Positions 18,526 to 27,989 of a stretch of DNA of 64,000 nt are shown in pieces. The notes beneath the pieces were generated by a model, which was given only the letters and a program-made list of their open reading frames with translations, had not been told where the DNA came from and did no database searches. Origin of the DNA: Peptostreptococcus stomatis DSM 17678 (GTDB taxonomy: Bacteria; Bacillota; Clostridia; Peptostreptococcales; Peptostreptococcaceae); contig NZ_ADGQ01000004.1 of assembly GCF_000147675.1 (NCBI RefSeq), positions 24,172 through 88,171 on the forward strand, given 5' to 3'. The position numbers and the translations under genes were made by a program. Positions within the stretch are counted from its first letter, which is position 1. Each line of letters opens with the position of its first letter.

Positions 18526-19647
18526 ATGCGGGTAGAAGGTAAGTTGAAAAAAGACAAGAAAACTAAAAAACTCGCTAAGAGGATTAATGCGGGTGAAATA
18601 GCCCTTATAAACCATATAGATTTGGATGAAGTGGCTGCAAAGTCTTTGGTGGAAGCAAAGATAAAGCTAGTAATTAACGCGGCTGAGTCTATTAGCGGTA
18701 GGTATCCAAATGTAGGACCATCAATATTGATGAAGGAGAATATACTAATAATAGACAATATAGGTATGGAAGCCTTTGATGAGTTAAATGAAGATGATGA
18801 AATCATTATCGAAGATGGAATTATATATAGAAGTGATAAGAAAATAGGTTCTGGTCAGGTAATGGATGCCAAGCTCGTTGTCGAAAAGACAAGGCAGGCA
18901 TATGAAAACCTTGAAGTAGAATTGGATAGGTTTATTGACAATACAATAGAGTATGCCAAGAAAGAAAAAGGTCTTATATTGGGAGATGTAGAAATACCAG
19001 CCATGAAGACCAAGTATGAAGATAGACATGTCTTAGTTGTAGTCAGGGGACACAATTATAAGGATGACCTAGAGGCTATGATATCTTATATAGAGGAGGT
19101 AAAGCCTGTCCTGGTAGGTGTTGATGGAGGAGCTGATGCCATTTTAGAATTTGGTTACAAGCCAGACGTGGTTGTAGGTGACATGGATAGTGTTACAGAT
19201 GAAGCCCTTAAGGCAGCTGGTGAAATAGTTGTACATGCATACACTGATGGTAGGGCCCCAGGACTTAAGAGGGTAGAAGACCTAGGCTTAGAAGCTGTTG
19301 TATTCCCATCACCGGGTACCAGTGAAGATATAGCGATGTTGGCAGCCTATGAATACAAGGCCAAATTAATAGTTGCCCTTGGTACACATTCCAACATGAT
19401 AGACTTCCTTGAAAAGGGAAGAAGGGGTATGGCCTCAACCTTCTTGGTAAGGCTGAAGATAGGTTCTAGACTGATAGATGCTAGGGGAGTAAGTATGCTA
19501 TACCAGAGTCGTTTAAAGCTAAAGTATGTTTTTGCCTTGATAGCAACAGCACTATTCCCGGTAGCTATAGTAGTTAGCCAGTCTCCTAAGGTGCAAACTC
19601 TCATGCAGTTGTTAAGTATAAAGATAAAACTATTGTTACAGATATAA
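18526..19647 (+). CDS. steA: SteA family cytokinetic-ring-associated membrane protein
   Basis: A 373-residue protein with a thiamin-pyrophosphokinase-like core (including GVDGGADAILEFGYKPDVVVGDMDSV, about 204-229) and a C-terminal membrane helix (about 327-347). Actinobacterial SteA works with SteB at the division site to control peptidoglycan hydrolases. The same adjacent pair downstream of recN is seen here. The N-terminal domain (about 1-150) has IDHLDLDEVAA-like features of the family. TPK catalysis is not implied. The ribosome site is GGAGGTAATC. Confidence 0.8.
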   Translation: MRVEGKLKKDKKTKKLAKRINAGEIALINHIDLDEVAAKSLVEAKIKLVINAAESISGRYPNVGPSILMKENILIIDNIGMEAFDELNEDDEIIIEDGIIYRSDKKIGSGQVMDAKLVVEKTRQAYENLEVELDRFIDNTIEYAKKEKGLILGDVEIPAMKTKYEDRHVLVVVRGHNYKDDLEAMISYIEEVKPVLVGVDGGADAILEFGYKPDVVVGDMDSVTDEALKAAGEIVVHAYTDGRAPGLKRVEDLGLEAVVFPSPGTSEDIAMLAAYEYKAKLIVALGTHSNMIDFLEKGRRGMASTFLVRLKIGSRLIDARGVSMLYQSRLKLKYVFALIATALFPVAIVVSQSPKVQTLMQLLSIKIKLLLQI

Positions 19648-19669
19648 TGTAGATGTGGAGGAATAAGTT

Positions 19670-20533
19670 ATGCATATAAATTTTAAATATTTTATTGTAT
19701 CTATAGGGGCAATATTCCTGGCCCTTGGTGTCGGAATTTTAATAGGTACAAGTATGGGATCCAGTGTGGATATACAGGAACAAAATGCAGCTATTGTAAC
19801 AGATATTGATAAGCAGTTTAAACAGTTAAAGGAAAAGGATGACAAGCTTGCTGAGACCAATAAAAATCTGCTTGCAAAGTTGGACAATGTTAAAGACTTT
19901 ATAGCTGGCAATGAAAACCTATTAAGTAACCAGAAATTATCTGGGAAAAAGGTGGCAATAATATCTTTTAATGAAAAGGCTAACGTTGATAGTGTCAAAA
20001 ATGCACTTACTAATTCTGGGGCTAGCATATACTTAGATATACAAATTAAGGACGAAGCTGTAAATACTACTAACCTGGAAAAGATTAACACTAAGTTAGG
20101 TCAAAAGTTTACCAAGAAGGAAGAAGTGATAAGCTATATAGCAAACTCAATAAAAAATTCTTCTGATACAAGCCCACTGGCTAGTTTGGAGGAACTTGGT
20201 TTAGTCAAGGTTAGGTCAAACAGTGGCTCATATGAGACCATAAATTCTATTGTTGTATTTAACGGTTCAACTGCTAGTGGTAAAAGTAAATTCCCTGGAC
20301 TTATTAAACCGATATTAGACCAGATAAAGGAAGATAAGTATACAGTTGCTATAGCAAGCAGTGGAGAAAGTGTAGGATTAAAAGACTTTTCTAAAATTAA
20401 GATAGCAACTATAGATAATATAGATGAGGCAGCTGGAAGGGTATCATTGGTTGACCTACTAGCTAGTTCAAATATAATAGGTAACTATGGAAATAGCTTA
20501 GTAGGTGACAAGTTATTGCCAGTTGGAAAATAG
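19670..20533 (+). CDS. steB: SteB / copper-transporter (MctB-like) family protein
   Basis: An N-terminal membrane helix (about 6-27, ending LGVGILIGTSMGSS) is followed by a coiled coil (about 38-75) and an extracytoplasmic alpha/beta domain. This is the architecture of the DUF3186/MctB family, to which SteB belongs. Older names call it a copper transporter, but a single helix argues against a channel. The position directly behind steA favours a SteA partner across the membrane. The next gene follows after 8 bases. Confidence 0.75.
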   Translation: MHINFKYFIVSIGAIFLALGVGILIGTSMGSSVDIQEQNAAIVTDIDKQFKQLKEKDDKLAETNKNLLAKLDNVKDFIAGNENLLSNQKLSGKKVAIISFNEKANVDSVKNALTNSGASIYLDIQIKDEAVNTTNLEKINTKLGQKFTKKEEVISYIANSIKNSSDTSPLASLEELGLVKVRSNSGSYETINSIVVFNGSTASGKSKFPGLIKPILDQIKEDKYTVAIASSGESVGLKDFSKIKIATIDNIDEAAGRVSLVDLLASSNIIGNYGNSLVGDKLLPVGK

Positions 20534-20541
20534 GAGGATCT

Positions 20542-21228
20542 ATGTTTACGAGTGTAATAATACCTGCCCACAATGAGGAAACCAGGATAAAAGCTACCCT
20601 TGATGGTATAAGAGATATAGATATTATTGACCAGATCGTAGTAATAGATGATGGATCTAGTGATGGTACAGGTCAAGTATTGAGCAAGTATGCTTGTGAA
20701 AAATTACTATATGCTGTACAAAATCCTAACCAAGGCAAGGGAAAGGCCTTGGAAAAGGGGCTAGAACTAGCTAGCAAGGATGCCGATGTCATAGTATTTC
20801 TAGATGCAGACCTCGGGTCAACTTCATCTGAGATAGCCAAGGTAATTGAACCTGTATTGACAGACCAGTGTGATGTATCAATAGCCAGGTTTAAACCTGC
20901 TAGCAAGAAGGGTGGCATGGGCTTTGTTAAGAGGCTGGCCAGGGATTCTGTATATAAAATGACAGGTGTAGAATTAAATGCTACTATATCAGGCCAGAGG
21001 GCCTTTAAAAGAGAGGTTATATCAAGATTTGACCATATGCCCGAAGGATATGGTGTAGAGGTTGGTATGACTATCGATATACTAAAATGGGGTTATAGGG
21101 TAAAGGAAGTAACTGTAGATATGACCCATAACGAAACGGGAAGAGACTTAAGTGGTTTTATTCACAGGGGTAAACAGTATTTGCACATAAAGAAAATCGT
21201 GAAAGAAAAGAAACGTGAGTGGAGGTAG
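20542..21228 (+). CDS. family 2 glycosyltransferase
   Basis: A 228-residue GT-A fold enzyme. It shows IPAHNEETRI, VIDDGSSDGT, NQGKGKALEKG and the metal-binding FLDADLG motif near residue 93. There is no C-terminal membrane helix pair, so it is either cytoplasmic or peripheral. It resembles dolichyl-/polyprenyl-phosphate or glucosyl-3-phosphoglycerate type transferases. Placed between steB and a GT4/MraY-like gene, it may build a lipid-linked or teichoic-type glycan, but the sugar is unknown. Confidence 0.8.
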   Translation: MFTSVIIPAHNEETRIKATLDGIRDIDIIDQIVVIDDGSSDGTGQVLSKYACEKLLYAVQNPNQGKGKALEKGLELASKDADVIVFLDADLGSTSSEIAKVIEPVLTDQCDVSIARFKPASKKGGMGFVKRLARDSVYKMTGVELNATISGQRAFKREVISRFDHMPEGYGVEVGMTIDILKWGYRVKEVTVDMTHNETGRDLSGFIHRGKQYLHIKKIVKEKKREWR

Positions 21229-21230
21229 TC

Positions 21231-22061
21231 ATGTATACATATTTGATGGTCATAATGTTGTTCTGTATTGGTGTAGTAGTTACCTTAACTTCTGTGCCTA
21301 TGATAAGCAAGATGTTAGAAAAAAGTGATATGATTAGGGCAAATTACAAGGGTGATATGATACCAGTAGGCTTAGGGCTCGTATTTATACCCACCCTTAT
21401 AATTAATTCAGTTATATTGATTTATTCTAATATTGTTCCTGAAAAGATAATTATGATCTACATGCTTTTATTTGCTTCTATCTCCATGTCCTTTGTAGGT
21501 ATAATTGATGATAGCTTGGGCAATAGGGGGGTAACAGGTTTACTCGGTCACTTCAAGGCCTTATTTAAGGGTACATTGACAACGGGTGCCTTTAAGGCTC
21601 TTTTAGGTGGTTTTGTTGGTTTAACCATAGCAGTTACTATCAGCAAGTCTATACCTAATATAATAGTTGCGACCTTGGTGGTTGCCCTATCAACAAATAT
21701 GATGAACTTATTTGACCTAAGACCAGGTAGGGCCATAAAGGTATACACTCTATTAGCAATAATAATATTTATAGCAAGTGCCAAGTTCCAAAGGGAAGTA
21801 ATGATGTTGATACTACCAGCTGTACTGGCCTATTTTTACTTTGATTTGAGGGCCTTGACAATGATGGGGGATGCAGGTTCAAATGTTTTGGGCGTTTCCT
21901 TGGGTGTATTTATAGTATCCTCATTTGGTTTGGCAGTTCAGGTAGTTTGTTTGATACTTTTAGTATTAATCCACATATTAACAGAAAAATTTTCTCTAAC
22001 TAAGATTATCGAAAACAATAAGTTTTTGAATTATCTAGATAGGTTAGGAAGGGGTTTATAG
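21231..22061 (+). CDS. MraY/WecA-like glycosyl-1-phosphate transferase family membrane protein
   Basis: A polytopic membrane protein of about 276 residues with GT4-family marks: a cytoplasmic loop with GIIDDSLGNRG (about 85-95), NMMNLFDLRPGRA (about 157-169) and MMGDAGSNVLG (about 207-217). These correspond to the DD, NxxN and GDxGS regions of polyprenyl-phosphate sugar-1-phosphate transferases. At 276 residues it is shorter than MraY (about 320). ATG 21231 is chosen because GTGGAGGT precedes it, although GTG 21219 is in frame. The true mraY is presumably elsewhere. Confidence 0.75.
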   Translation: MYTYLMVIMLFCIGVVVTLTSVPMISKMLEKSDMIRANYKGDMIPVGLGLVFIPTLIINSVILIYSNIVPEKIIMIYMLLFASISMSFVGIIDDSLGNRGVTGLLGHFKALFKGTLTTGAFKALLGGFVGLTIAVTISKSIPNIIVATLVVALSTNMMNLFDLRPGRAIKVYTLLAIIIFIASAKFQREVMMLILPAVLAYFYFDLRALTMMGDAGSNVLGVSLGVFIVSSFGLAVQVVCLILLVLIHILTEKFSLTKIIENNKFLNYLDRLGRGL

Positions 22062-23135
22062 ATGATAAGTAAAAGATTAGCCAAGGTTACTGAAATAAAG
22101 AGCCAAAGCGACCTAATCCAGGATATAAGGGTTGATATAAATGGCAGTATTGAAAAAGCCTATAATTATATACAGTTGACTGGTAATGTTGAAGTCGGAG
22201 ATGAAGTGGTAGTCAATACTACTGCAGTAGAATTAAGTCTTGGTACAGGTGGTTTCCACTTTGTAATAGCTAATTTTAGCAGGCCAGAGTCTAAGCTTAC
22301 AGAGGGTGGCCATATTATGAAACTTAGGTATACTCCATTTCAGATTAAGGTGGATTCTGTGGAAGAGCAAGGAAGTCCCTACCACGATATCTTCAATGAT
22401 TTTGTCTGCCTGGAGGGGATGCCAGTAGCAGTAGGGACCCTTCATAGTATAGTACCTGTATTTGCAGCTACTTTTAAGAGATTATGCCCAGACAAGAAGC
22501 TAGTATATATAATGTCTGATGGGGCAGCCCTTCCAATGGCATTTAGCAAGAACGTTGACAATTTAAAGAAGATGGGGCTTATAGATAATACTATTACATA
22601 TGGAAATGCTTTTGGTGGTGACTATGAATGCATAAATATATACACTTCACTTATAACTGCCAAGGAAATTTGCAAGGCAGACTGTGTATTGATAGCCATG
22701 GGACCTGGTATAGCAGGTACAGGAACTAAGTATGGTTTTAGTGGTATAGACCAGGCAGTGATTATAGATGCTGTTGAGAAACTAAATGGTAGGTCTTACA
22801 TCATACCTAGAATCAGTTTTGCAGACAAGAGACCTAGACACAAGGGCATATCCCATCACACCCTTACAATTTTAAGTGAATTAACCAATAAGTCTACAAA
22901 TCTTGTCCTTAATTCCTTGTATGAGCCTGGCAAATTGAGTATAATAAAAGAACAAATTCTATTAAATAGTATAGATGAAAAGCACAAGGTTGATTTTGAA
23001 GAATATGATAGGACAAAGGAAGACCTTGACCACTATGGCCTAAAGGTAAAGAGCATGGGTAGGTCTTTTGAAGATGACGAAGAATTCTTTGAAGCAGCAT
23101 CCACAGTAGCTTATAGGATTTCCAAGATAATTTAA
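22062..23135 (+). CDS. DUF3866 family protein
   Basis: A 357-residue protein of the DUF3866 family, which has no assigned activity. It begins with MISKRLAKVTEI and has conserved GTGGFHFVIAN, LEGMPVAVGTLHSIV, GMGPGIAGTGTKYGFSG-type and ISHHTLTILSEL segments. The start follows the preceding stop directly. It has no signal peptide or membrane helix. DUF3866 genes commonly sit beside recN and steAB, so a link to envelope or division is plausible but unproven. Confidence 0.75.
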   Translation: MISKRLAKVTEIKSQSDLIQDIRVDINGSIEKAYNYIQLTGNVEVGDEVVVNTTAVELSLGTGGFHFVIANFSRPESKLTEGGHIMKLRYTPFQIKVDSVEEQGSPYHDIFNDFVCLEGMPVAVGTLHSIVPVFAATFKRLCPDKKLVYIMSDGAALPMAFSKNVDNLKKMGLIDNTITYGNAFGGDYECINIYTSLITAKEICKADCVLIAMGPGIAGTGTKYGFSGIDQAVIIDAVEKLNGRSYIIPRISFADKRPRHKGISHHTLTILSELTNKSTNLVLNSLYEPGKLSIIKEQILLNSIDEKHKVDFEEYDRTKEDLDHYGLKVKSMGRSFEDDEEFFEAASTVAYRISKII

Positions 23136-23203
23136 TCATAGCTTTGATGAAAATTTAAGTATTTAATGATATAATAAGCTTATAGTTTGGATAGGAGGAA
23201 GAT

Positions 23204-24025
23204 ATGACTGACTTGTATAATAAAATATTGGACAGTGTGAAATACATAAATAAGTTTTATACAGGTAAGATAGATATGGCCCTAATATTGGGTTCTGGCC
23301 TATCCTACTTAGTAGATCAATTTGAAAATAAGCTAGAGCTTGACTACAAGGATATACCAAATTTTCATACATCTCAAGTAGGGGGGCATGAAAATAAACT
23401 TGTAATAGGTGATTTTTGTGGTAAGAAAGTATTGGCTATGAAGGGTAGGTTCCATTATTATGAAGGCTACAGGCAGGATGAAATTACCTATCCTATTAGG
23501 GTATTTAAAGAATTGGGTATAGATAAAATCTTAGTTACCAATGCTGCGGGCGGATCCAATAAAAACTTTGGACCAGGTGACTTGATGATTATCAAAGACC
23601 AGATTAATTTTTCAGGTTCTAATCCTTTGATTGGACCAAATGATGACAGGTTGGGGGCCAGATTTCCTGATATGACAGATGCCTATGACTTGGAGGGGAT
23701 TGAAATTCTAAGATCATGTGCTGACCAATTAGGGTTACCAATACAAGAAGGAGTATACATGTTTTTCTCTGGTCCAAGTTATGAGACACCTGCAGAGGTG
23801 AGAATGGCAGGCATCTTGGGGGCAGATGCCGTAGGTATGTCAACAGTGCCTGAGGTTATTGTTGCAAGATATTGTGGAATGAGGGTATTTGGTATATCAT
23901 GTATTACAAATATGGCAGCAGGTATTAGTGGGCAGAAATTAAACCATGAAGAAGTAATCGAAACAACAGAGAGGGTTAAAAGAAAGTTTTCATCCCTAGT
24001 AAAGTTATTTATAGAAAAAATTTAA
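23204..24025 (+). CDS. punA: purine nucleoside phosphorylase
   Basis: Phosphorolysis of inosine/guanosine-type nucleosides for purine salvage. The protein of 273 residues shows the class marks of trimeric PNP: LILGSGLSYL with the phosphate-binding loop, FHYYEGY, TNAAGGSNKNFGPGDLMIIKDQINF, GPSYETPAEVRM and GADAVGMSTVPEVI with ITNMAAG. A 68-base gap with a TATAAT-like box (23170-23175) lies ahead, so it may have its own promoter. The ribosome site is AGGAGG. Confidence 0.93.
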   Translation: MTDLYNKILDSVKYINKFYTGKIDMALILGSGLSYLVDQFENKLELDYKDIPNFHTSQVGGHENKLVIGDFCGKKVLAMKGRFHYYEGYRQDEITYPIRVFKELGIDKILVTNAAGGSNKNFGPGDLMIIKDQINFSGSNPLIGPNDDRLGARFPDMTDAYDLEGIEILRSCADQLGLPIQEGVYMFFSGPSYETPAEVRMAGILGADAVGMSTVPEVIVARYCGMRVFGISCITNMAAGISGQKLNHEEVIETTERVKRKFSSLVKLFIEKI

Positions 24026-24041
24026 ATGGAGGATTGGCATA

Positions 24042-25244
24042 TTGAGTACGAATAAGGCTAGAAATACAAAAAATAAAAAGAATACTAAGAAAGCCAGGCG
24101 TAGACCAAGAATTAGAATATTTAGACTACTAATTGTAATATTTATTTTACTAGGTATGCTTTCCTTGGCTGGAAACCTATACTATAAGTCTGCGTCAAAA
24201 CCAGTAAATCCAAATTCTACAATTAGTAGGGTTGTTGATATACCAGCAGGTGCTAATGTTAAGCAGATTGCTACCATATTAAAGGACCAGGATATGATAA
24301 AGAACAAGAAGGTTTTTGTGGCCAATGTAAAGGAAACGGGTAAGGCTGAACAGATTAAGTCTGGTAAATACAAGCTGTCCCAGAACATGTCAAATGACCA
24401 GATCATAGACAAGCTGATAAAGGGTCAAGTACACCAGGATGGTATTAAGGTAACTATACCTGAAGGTAGCATATCGACTGAGATAGTCAACCTTTTGGTA
24501 AAGAAGAATCTTGGGGACAGGAAGAAATTTGTAAAACTTTTCAGGACACCTAGTGAATTTTCTGATAAACATAGTTTCCTAAAAGACAGTAGGATTACTA
24601 CACTTGAAGGCTTCTTGTATCCAGAAACTTATTATTTCAAAAAGGGTACAAGTGAAAAAGATATATTTGACAAAATGTTAAGTGAGTTTGACAGGAATTA
24701 CAAGAAGAGTATAAGTGCCAACGTAAAAAAGAACAAGTATAACTTCTATGATACAATTATCATGGCATCGATAATAGAAAAAGAAGCTGTAAAGGATGAA
24801 GATAGGCCGATTATAGCCAGTGTATTCTACAACAGGTTGGCAAAGAAAATGAAGTTGCAGTCAGATGCAGTACTTCAATATGGCCTGCCAGAGAGAAAGG
24901 GTAAGGTCCTGTATTCGGATTTGAAGGTTGAATCAGCCTATAATCTTTATATACACCATGGCCTACCGCCAACACCGATTGCTAGCCCAGGCCTTAAGTC
25001 AATGATAGCGGCATCTAGACCTAGTAAGACAGACTATTTGTACTTTGTTACAAATGTGAACGGTGTAAATTCATACAGCAAGACTTTTGAAGAACATGAT
25101 AAGAATGCTAAAAATTACCATAAAGAAAGAGATGCTAAAGAAAAGGCTAATCAGGAAAAAGCGTCTACTACTGATAAGAAAGGTACTAGTTCAGCTACTG
25201 ATAAAAAAACAAGCACTAGTTCTGATACAAGTCAAACAAACTAG
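24042..25244 (+). CDS. mltG: endolytic murein transglycosylase MltG
   Basis: Cuts nascent glycan strands and sets their length. A strongly basic cytoplasmic tail (about 1-27) is followed by a membrane helix (about 28-46), a LysM-like/extracellular region and the YceG catalytic domain. The latter has LEGFLYPETYYF, the ASIIEKEA segment with the catalytic Glu, and HHGLPPTPIASPG. The last 30 residues are a Lys/Ser/Thr-rich tail. The start is TTG after ATGGAGGAT. The order mltG-trmR-trhP repeats Bacillus yrrL-yrrM-yrrO. Confidence 0.93.
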   Translation: MSTNKARNTKNKKNTKKARRRPRIRIFRLLIVIFILLGMLSLAGNLYYKSASKPVNPNSTISRVVDIPAGANVKQIATILKDQDMIKNKKVFVANVKETGKAEQIKSGKYKLSQNMSNDQIIDKLIKGQVHQDGIKVTIPEGSISTEIVNLLVKKNLGDRKKFVKLFRTPSEFSDKHSFLKDSRITTLEGFLYPETYYFKKGTSEKDIFDKMLSEFDRNYKKSISANVKKNKYNFYDTIIMASIIEKEAVKDEDRPIIASVFYNRLAKKMKLQSDAVLQYGLPERKGKVLYSDLKVESAYNLYIHHGLPPTPIASPGLKSMIAASRPSKTDYLYFVTNVNGVNSYSKTFEEHDKNAKNYHKERDAKEKANQEKASTTDKKGTSSATDKKTSTSSDTSQTN

Positions 25245-25258
25245 GAAAAGTACTTATT

Positions 25259-25286
25259 GCAGGGAGGGTAAACTTCCCTGCTTTTT
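25259..25286 (+). terminator. terminator-like hairpin between mltG and trmR
   Basis: GCAGGGA pairs with TCCCTGC across a short loop and is followed by TTTTT. It lies inside a conserved gene run, so it may only reduce read-through. Confidence 0.7.
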
Positions 25287-25301
25287 AAAGGAGTGAAATA
25301 A

Positions 25302-25946
25302 GTGAGTAATATTGTAAATGATAAGGTAGAAAATTATATAAGAGAGACCTTAAAACCTAGTCAGGGACTCTTGAGAGACTTAGAGGTCTATGCAGAGGAA
25401 AATTCTGTACCAATTATTCACAAGGAAGTGGCTGACCTTTTAAGGGTTCTGTTAAAGTTGAAAAGGCCAAAAAAAATCCTGGAATTAGGTTGTGCTATAG
25501 GCTATTCCTCTCTTTTTTTTGCCGATGTATTAGACGGTGATGTAGAGATTGTAACCACTGAGAGAAACCCCCTTATGTTGGAAAGGGCCCAAGAAAATAT
25601 TAAGAAGGCTGGTATGGAAGACAGGATAAAAATTTTAGTAGGGGATGCTGAAGAGACATTAAAAGACCTTGAAGGAAGCTTTGATATGATCTTTATAGAT
25701 GCAGCTAAGGGTCACTATAAGATGTTTTTTGACATGTTGATAGACAAGCTAAATCATGGGGGTATAGTAATTTCAGACAATATCCTATATAAGGGCATGA
25801 TAGCCAGTGATGACTATGTAGTCAGAAGAAAGAAAACTATAGTTAAGAGGATGAGGACATATTTAGATTATATATGTGATTTAGAGGGTATAAGTACATC
25901 ATTGGTACCTATAGGTGATGGATTAGCTATATCCTATAAAGACTAG
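25302..25946 (+). CDS. trmR: O-methyltransferase, tRNA mo5U34 type (TrmR-like)
   Basis: A SAM-dependent class I methyltransferase of 214 residues. It shows LELGCAIGYSSLFFAD (SAM loop, about 62-77), an acidic TTERNPLMLERAQ motif and MIFIDAAKGHYKMF, the metal-ligand region of the COMT-like family. In Bacillus the syntenic YrrM/TrmR methylates 5-hydroxyuridine at the tRNA wobble position, and here too a U32 hydroxylation enzyme follows. The start is GTG with AAAGGAG upstream. Confidence 0.85.
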   Translation: MSNIVNDKVENYIRETLKPSQGLLRDLEVYAEENSVPIIHKEVADLLRVLLKLKRPKKILELGCAIGYSSLFFADVLDGDVEIVTTERNPLMLERAQENIKKAGMEDRIKILVGDAEETLKDLEGSFDMIFIDAAKGHYKMFFDMLIDKLNHGGIVISDNILYKGMIASDDYVVRRKKTIVKRMRTYLDYICDLEGISTSLVPIGDGLAISYKD

Positions 25947-26015
25947 GTGGTCTTTATTAAGCTAGTACATTGATAGGTTTAAAGAGTTATATAAGCAAGG
26001 AAAAGGAAGGAATAA

Positions 26016-27248
26016 ATGGAAAGAGTAGAACTATTAGCTCCTGCAGGAGATTTAGAGAGATTAAAGATAGCCATAGAGTATGGGGCAGATGCAGTTTATC
26101 TTGGTGGTGAAAACTTTGGTATGAGAACAGCAGCCAAGAACTTCTCAAATGAAGATATAAGAGAAGGTGTAAAGTATGCCCATGAAAGAGGTAAAAAGGT
26201 ATTTGTAACAGTCAATATAATACCCCACAATGAGGATTTCAATGGATTAGAAGACTACTTGTTAGAATTAGAGAAGGCGGGGGTTGATGCCCTTATAGCC
26301 TCAGATCCAGGTGTCATATCTGTAATTAAGGCAACAATACCAAATATGGAAATCCACTTGAGCACCCAGGCCAATACAACTAATTACCACAGTGCCAACT
26401 TTTGGTACAAGCAGGGGATAAAAAGGGTTGTTATAGCCAGGGAATTGTCCTTTGAGGAAATCAAAGAATTAAGGGATAATATACCACAAGATATGGATGT
26501 TGAGGCCTTTATGCACGGTGCCATGTGTATATCATATTCAGGAAGGTGCTTGATAAGTAACTATATGACTGGTAGGGATGCCAATAGAGGGTCTTGTGCC
26601 CAGTCATGTCGTTGGAAATACAGCCTGGTTGAAGAAAAAAGACCTGGAGAATACTATCCTGTATATGAAGATGAAAGGGGAACCTTCTTCTTTAATTCTA
26701 AGGACCTGTGTATGATTGAATATATACCTGAATTGATTAGTTCTGGTATTACAAGTTTGAAGATAGAGGGCAGGATGAAGACTGCCTACTATGTTGCAAC
26801 AGTTGTAAGGGCCTATAGGATGGCCATAGATGCCTACTATGAAAAAGGCCCTGACTGGAAATTTGATCCAATATGGCTAGATGAATTGAAGAAGGGTAGC
26901 CATAGACACTTTACTACAGGTTTCTATAATGATAAGCCAGGACATGAGGAACAGAACTATGCTTCTGCCTCATATGTTAGGAACTATGACTTTATAGGTA
27001 TAGTAGTTGGTGGGCCAGACAAGGATGGTTATGTAACTGTAGAGCAGAGAAATAAGATGGTTCTAGGTGACCAGATAGAGATAATAGGACCGTATACAGC
27101 AACTCTTGAAACAGAAATACTTGAGATGTTTGATGAAGAAATGACCCCTATAACAGAGGCCCCTCATCCAAGACAGTTGGTCAAAATGAAGTTGCCAGGA
27201 GGGGTAGGCATTAACTTTATGCTTAGAAAGGCAATTGAAGAAAAGTAA
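26016..27248 (+). CDS. trhP: U32 family protein, tRNA hydroxylation (TrhP-like)
   Basis: A 410-residue member of peptidase family U32. It shows ELLAPAGDLERLKIAIEYGADAVYLGG, the MHGAMCISYSGRC signature, GSCAQSCRW and LKIEGRMKTAYYV. The conserved cysteines fit the iron-sulfur-dependent prephenate-using hydroxylation enzymes TrhP/YrrO, which make 5-hydroxyuridine at tRNA position 34. Bacillus has two tandem paralogues (yrrN, yrrO); only the longer type is present here. The old label collagenase/protease is probably wrong for this branch. Confidence 0.88.
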   Translation: MERVELLAPAGDLERLKIAIEYGADAVYLGGENFGMRTAAKNFSNEDIREGVKYAHERGKKVFVTVNIIPHNEDFNGLEDYLLELEKAGVDALIASDPGVISVIKATIPNMEIHLSTQANTTNYHSANFWYKQGIKRVVIARELSFEEIKELRDNIPQDMDVEAFMHGAMCISYSGRCLISNYMTGRDANRGSCAQSCRWKYSLVEEKRPGEYYPVYEDERGTFFFNSKDLCMIEYIPELISSGITSLKIEGRMKTAYYVATVVRAYRMAIDAYYEKGPDWKFDPIWLDELKKGSHRHFTTGFYNDKPGHEEQNYASASYVRNYDFIGIVVGGPDKDGYVTVEQRNKMVLGDQIEIIGPYTATLETEILEMFDEEMTPITEAPHPRQLVKMKLPGGVGINFMLRKAIEEK

Positions 27249-27301
27249 TAGGGAGTTGTGCCTATTATTGGTTTAAAAAAATCAGATAAGATAAATTACT
27301 T

Positions 27302-27344
27302 AAAAAGATATTTTCAAAAATTTGAAGGTATCTTTTTATTTTTG
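27302..27344 (+). terminator. terminator after trhP
   Basis: A 17-bp, AU-rich stem with G-U pairs (AAAAAGATA.../...TATCTTTTT) is followed by a T-rich run. Confidence 0.7.
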
Positions 27345-27400
27345 TCTATAAATATATAGGATAATATAAGTCCTGTATTTTACCTATTAGGGGGATATCT

Positions 27401-27871
27401 ATGAAGAATATAAGTGTATGTATAAAGAAATATAGGATAAAAAAAGATGGGATAAAAGTAGAGTATTATAGGAAAGATAGGGGCTCGTTTGACAAGTATG
27501 GGCCTAAAAAACACTCCGCTTATTTGGCTACTGAATTCATATTTACCCTTATAATTCTTTCAATTGCCCTATATATTTTTTCTTACTTTGTGATGAATAT
27601 GGCCTACTTGGAGAATAAGTTAGATGACAGGGAGGAGCTCGATTATTTATTGGGGCAGGCTATGGTAGAAGAAAGGTCCTATATCAAAGACTACAAGGGT
27701 GATTATGAAGACTTAGACTTGGTTTTTTCTAAAAATATGGATAGTAGAGAAATACTTATCAGGAGGAGTTTTAAGGATAAGAAATTTGGTTGGATAGAAT
27801 CTGAAATTACAGTCAAGGACAAGTACCTTAAGAAGAGTTTGGTAGTACATACAATTATAGGGCTTGATTAG
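27401..27871 (+). CDS. prepilin-like membrane protein, first of cluster
   Basis: A 156-residue protein with a 45-residue basic cytoplasmic leader, one hydrophobic helix (about 48-66, TEFIFTLIILSIALYIFSYF) and an acidic outer domain. The Glu-Phe-Ile-Phe-Thr-Leu-Ile pattern at the helix start is like a type IV prepilin, although the usual Gly before the cleavage point is not obvious. It opens a run of single-helix genes with the same plan. A weak match to a minor pseudopilin is the best reading; a simple membrane-anchored protein is the alternative. Confidence 0.5.
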   Translation: MKNISVCIKKYRIKKDGIKVEYYRKDRGSFDKYGPKKHSAYLATEFIFTLIILSIALYIFSYFVMNMAYLENKLDDREELDYLLGQAMVEERSYIKDYKGDYEDLDLVFSKNMDSREILIRRSFKDKKFGWIESEITVKDKYLKKSLVVHTIIGLD

Positions 27872-27989
27872 ATATATGGAATTAAAGCTTAATCTAACTA
27901 GTTTATAGGAATAATTGATAATCTTAGAAACATATATTTAGGATGGACTTTTGTATTTAATATAAGAATTATGACAAGGGAGTAGCACT

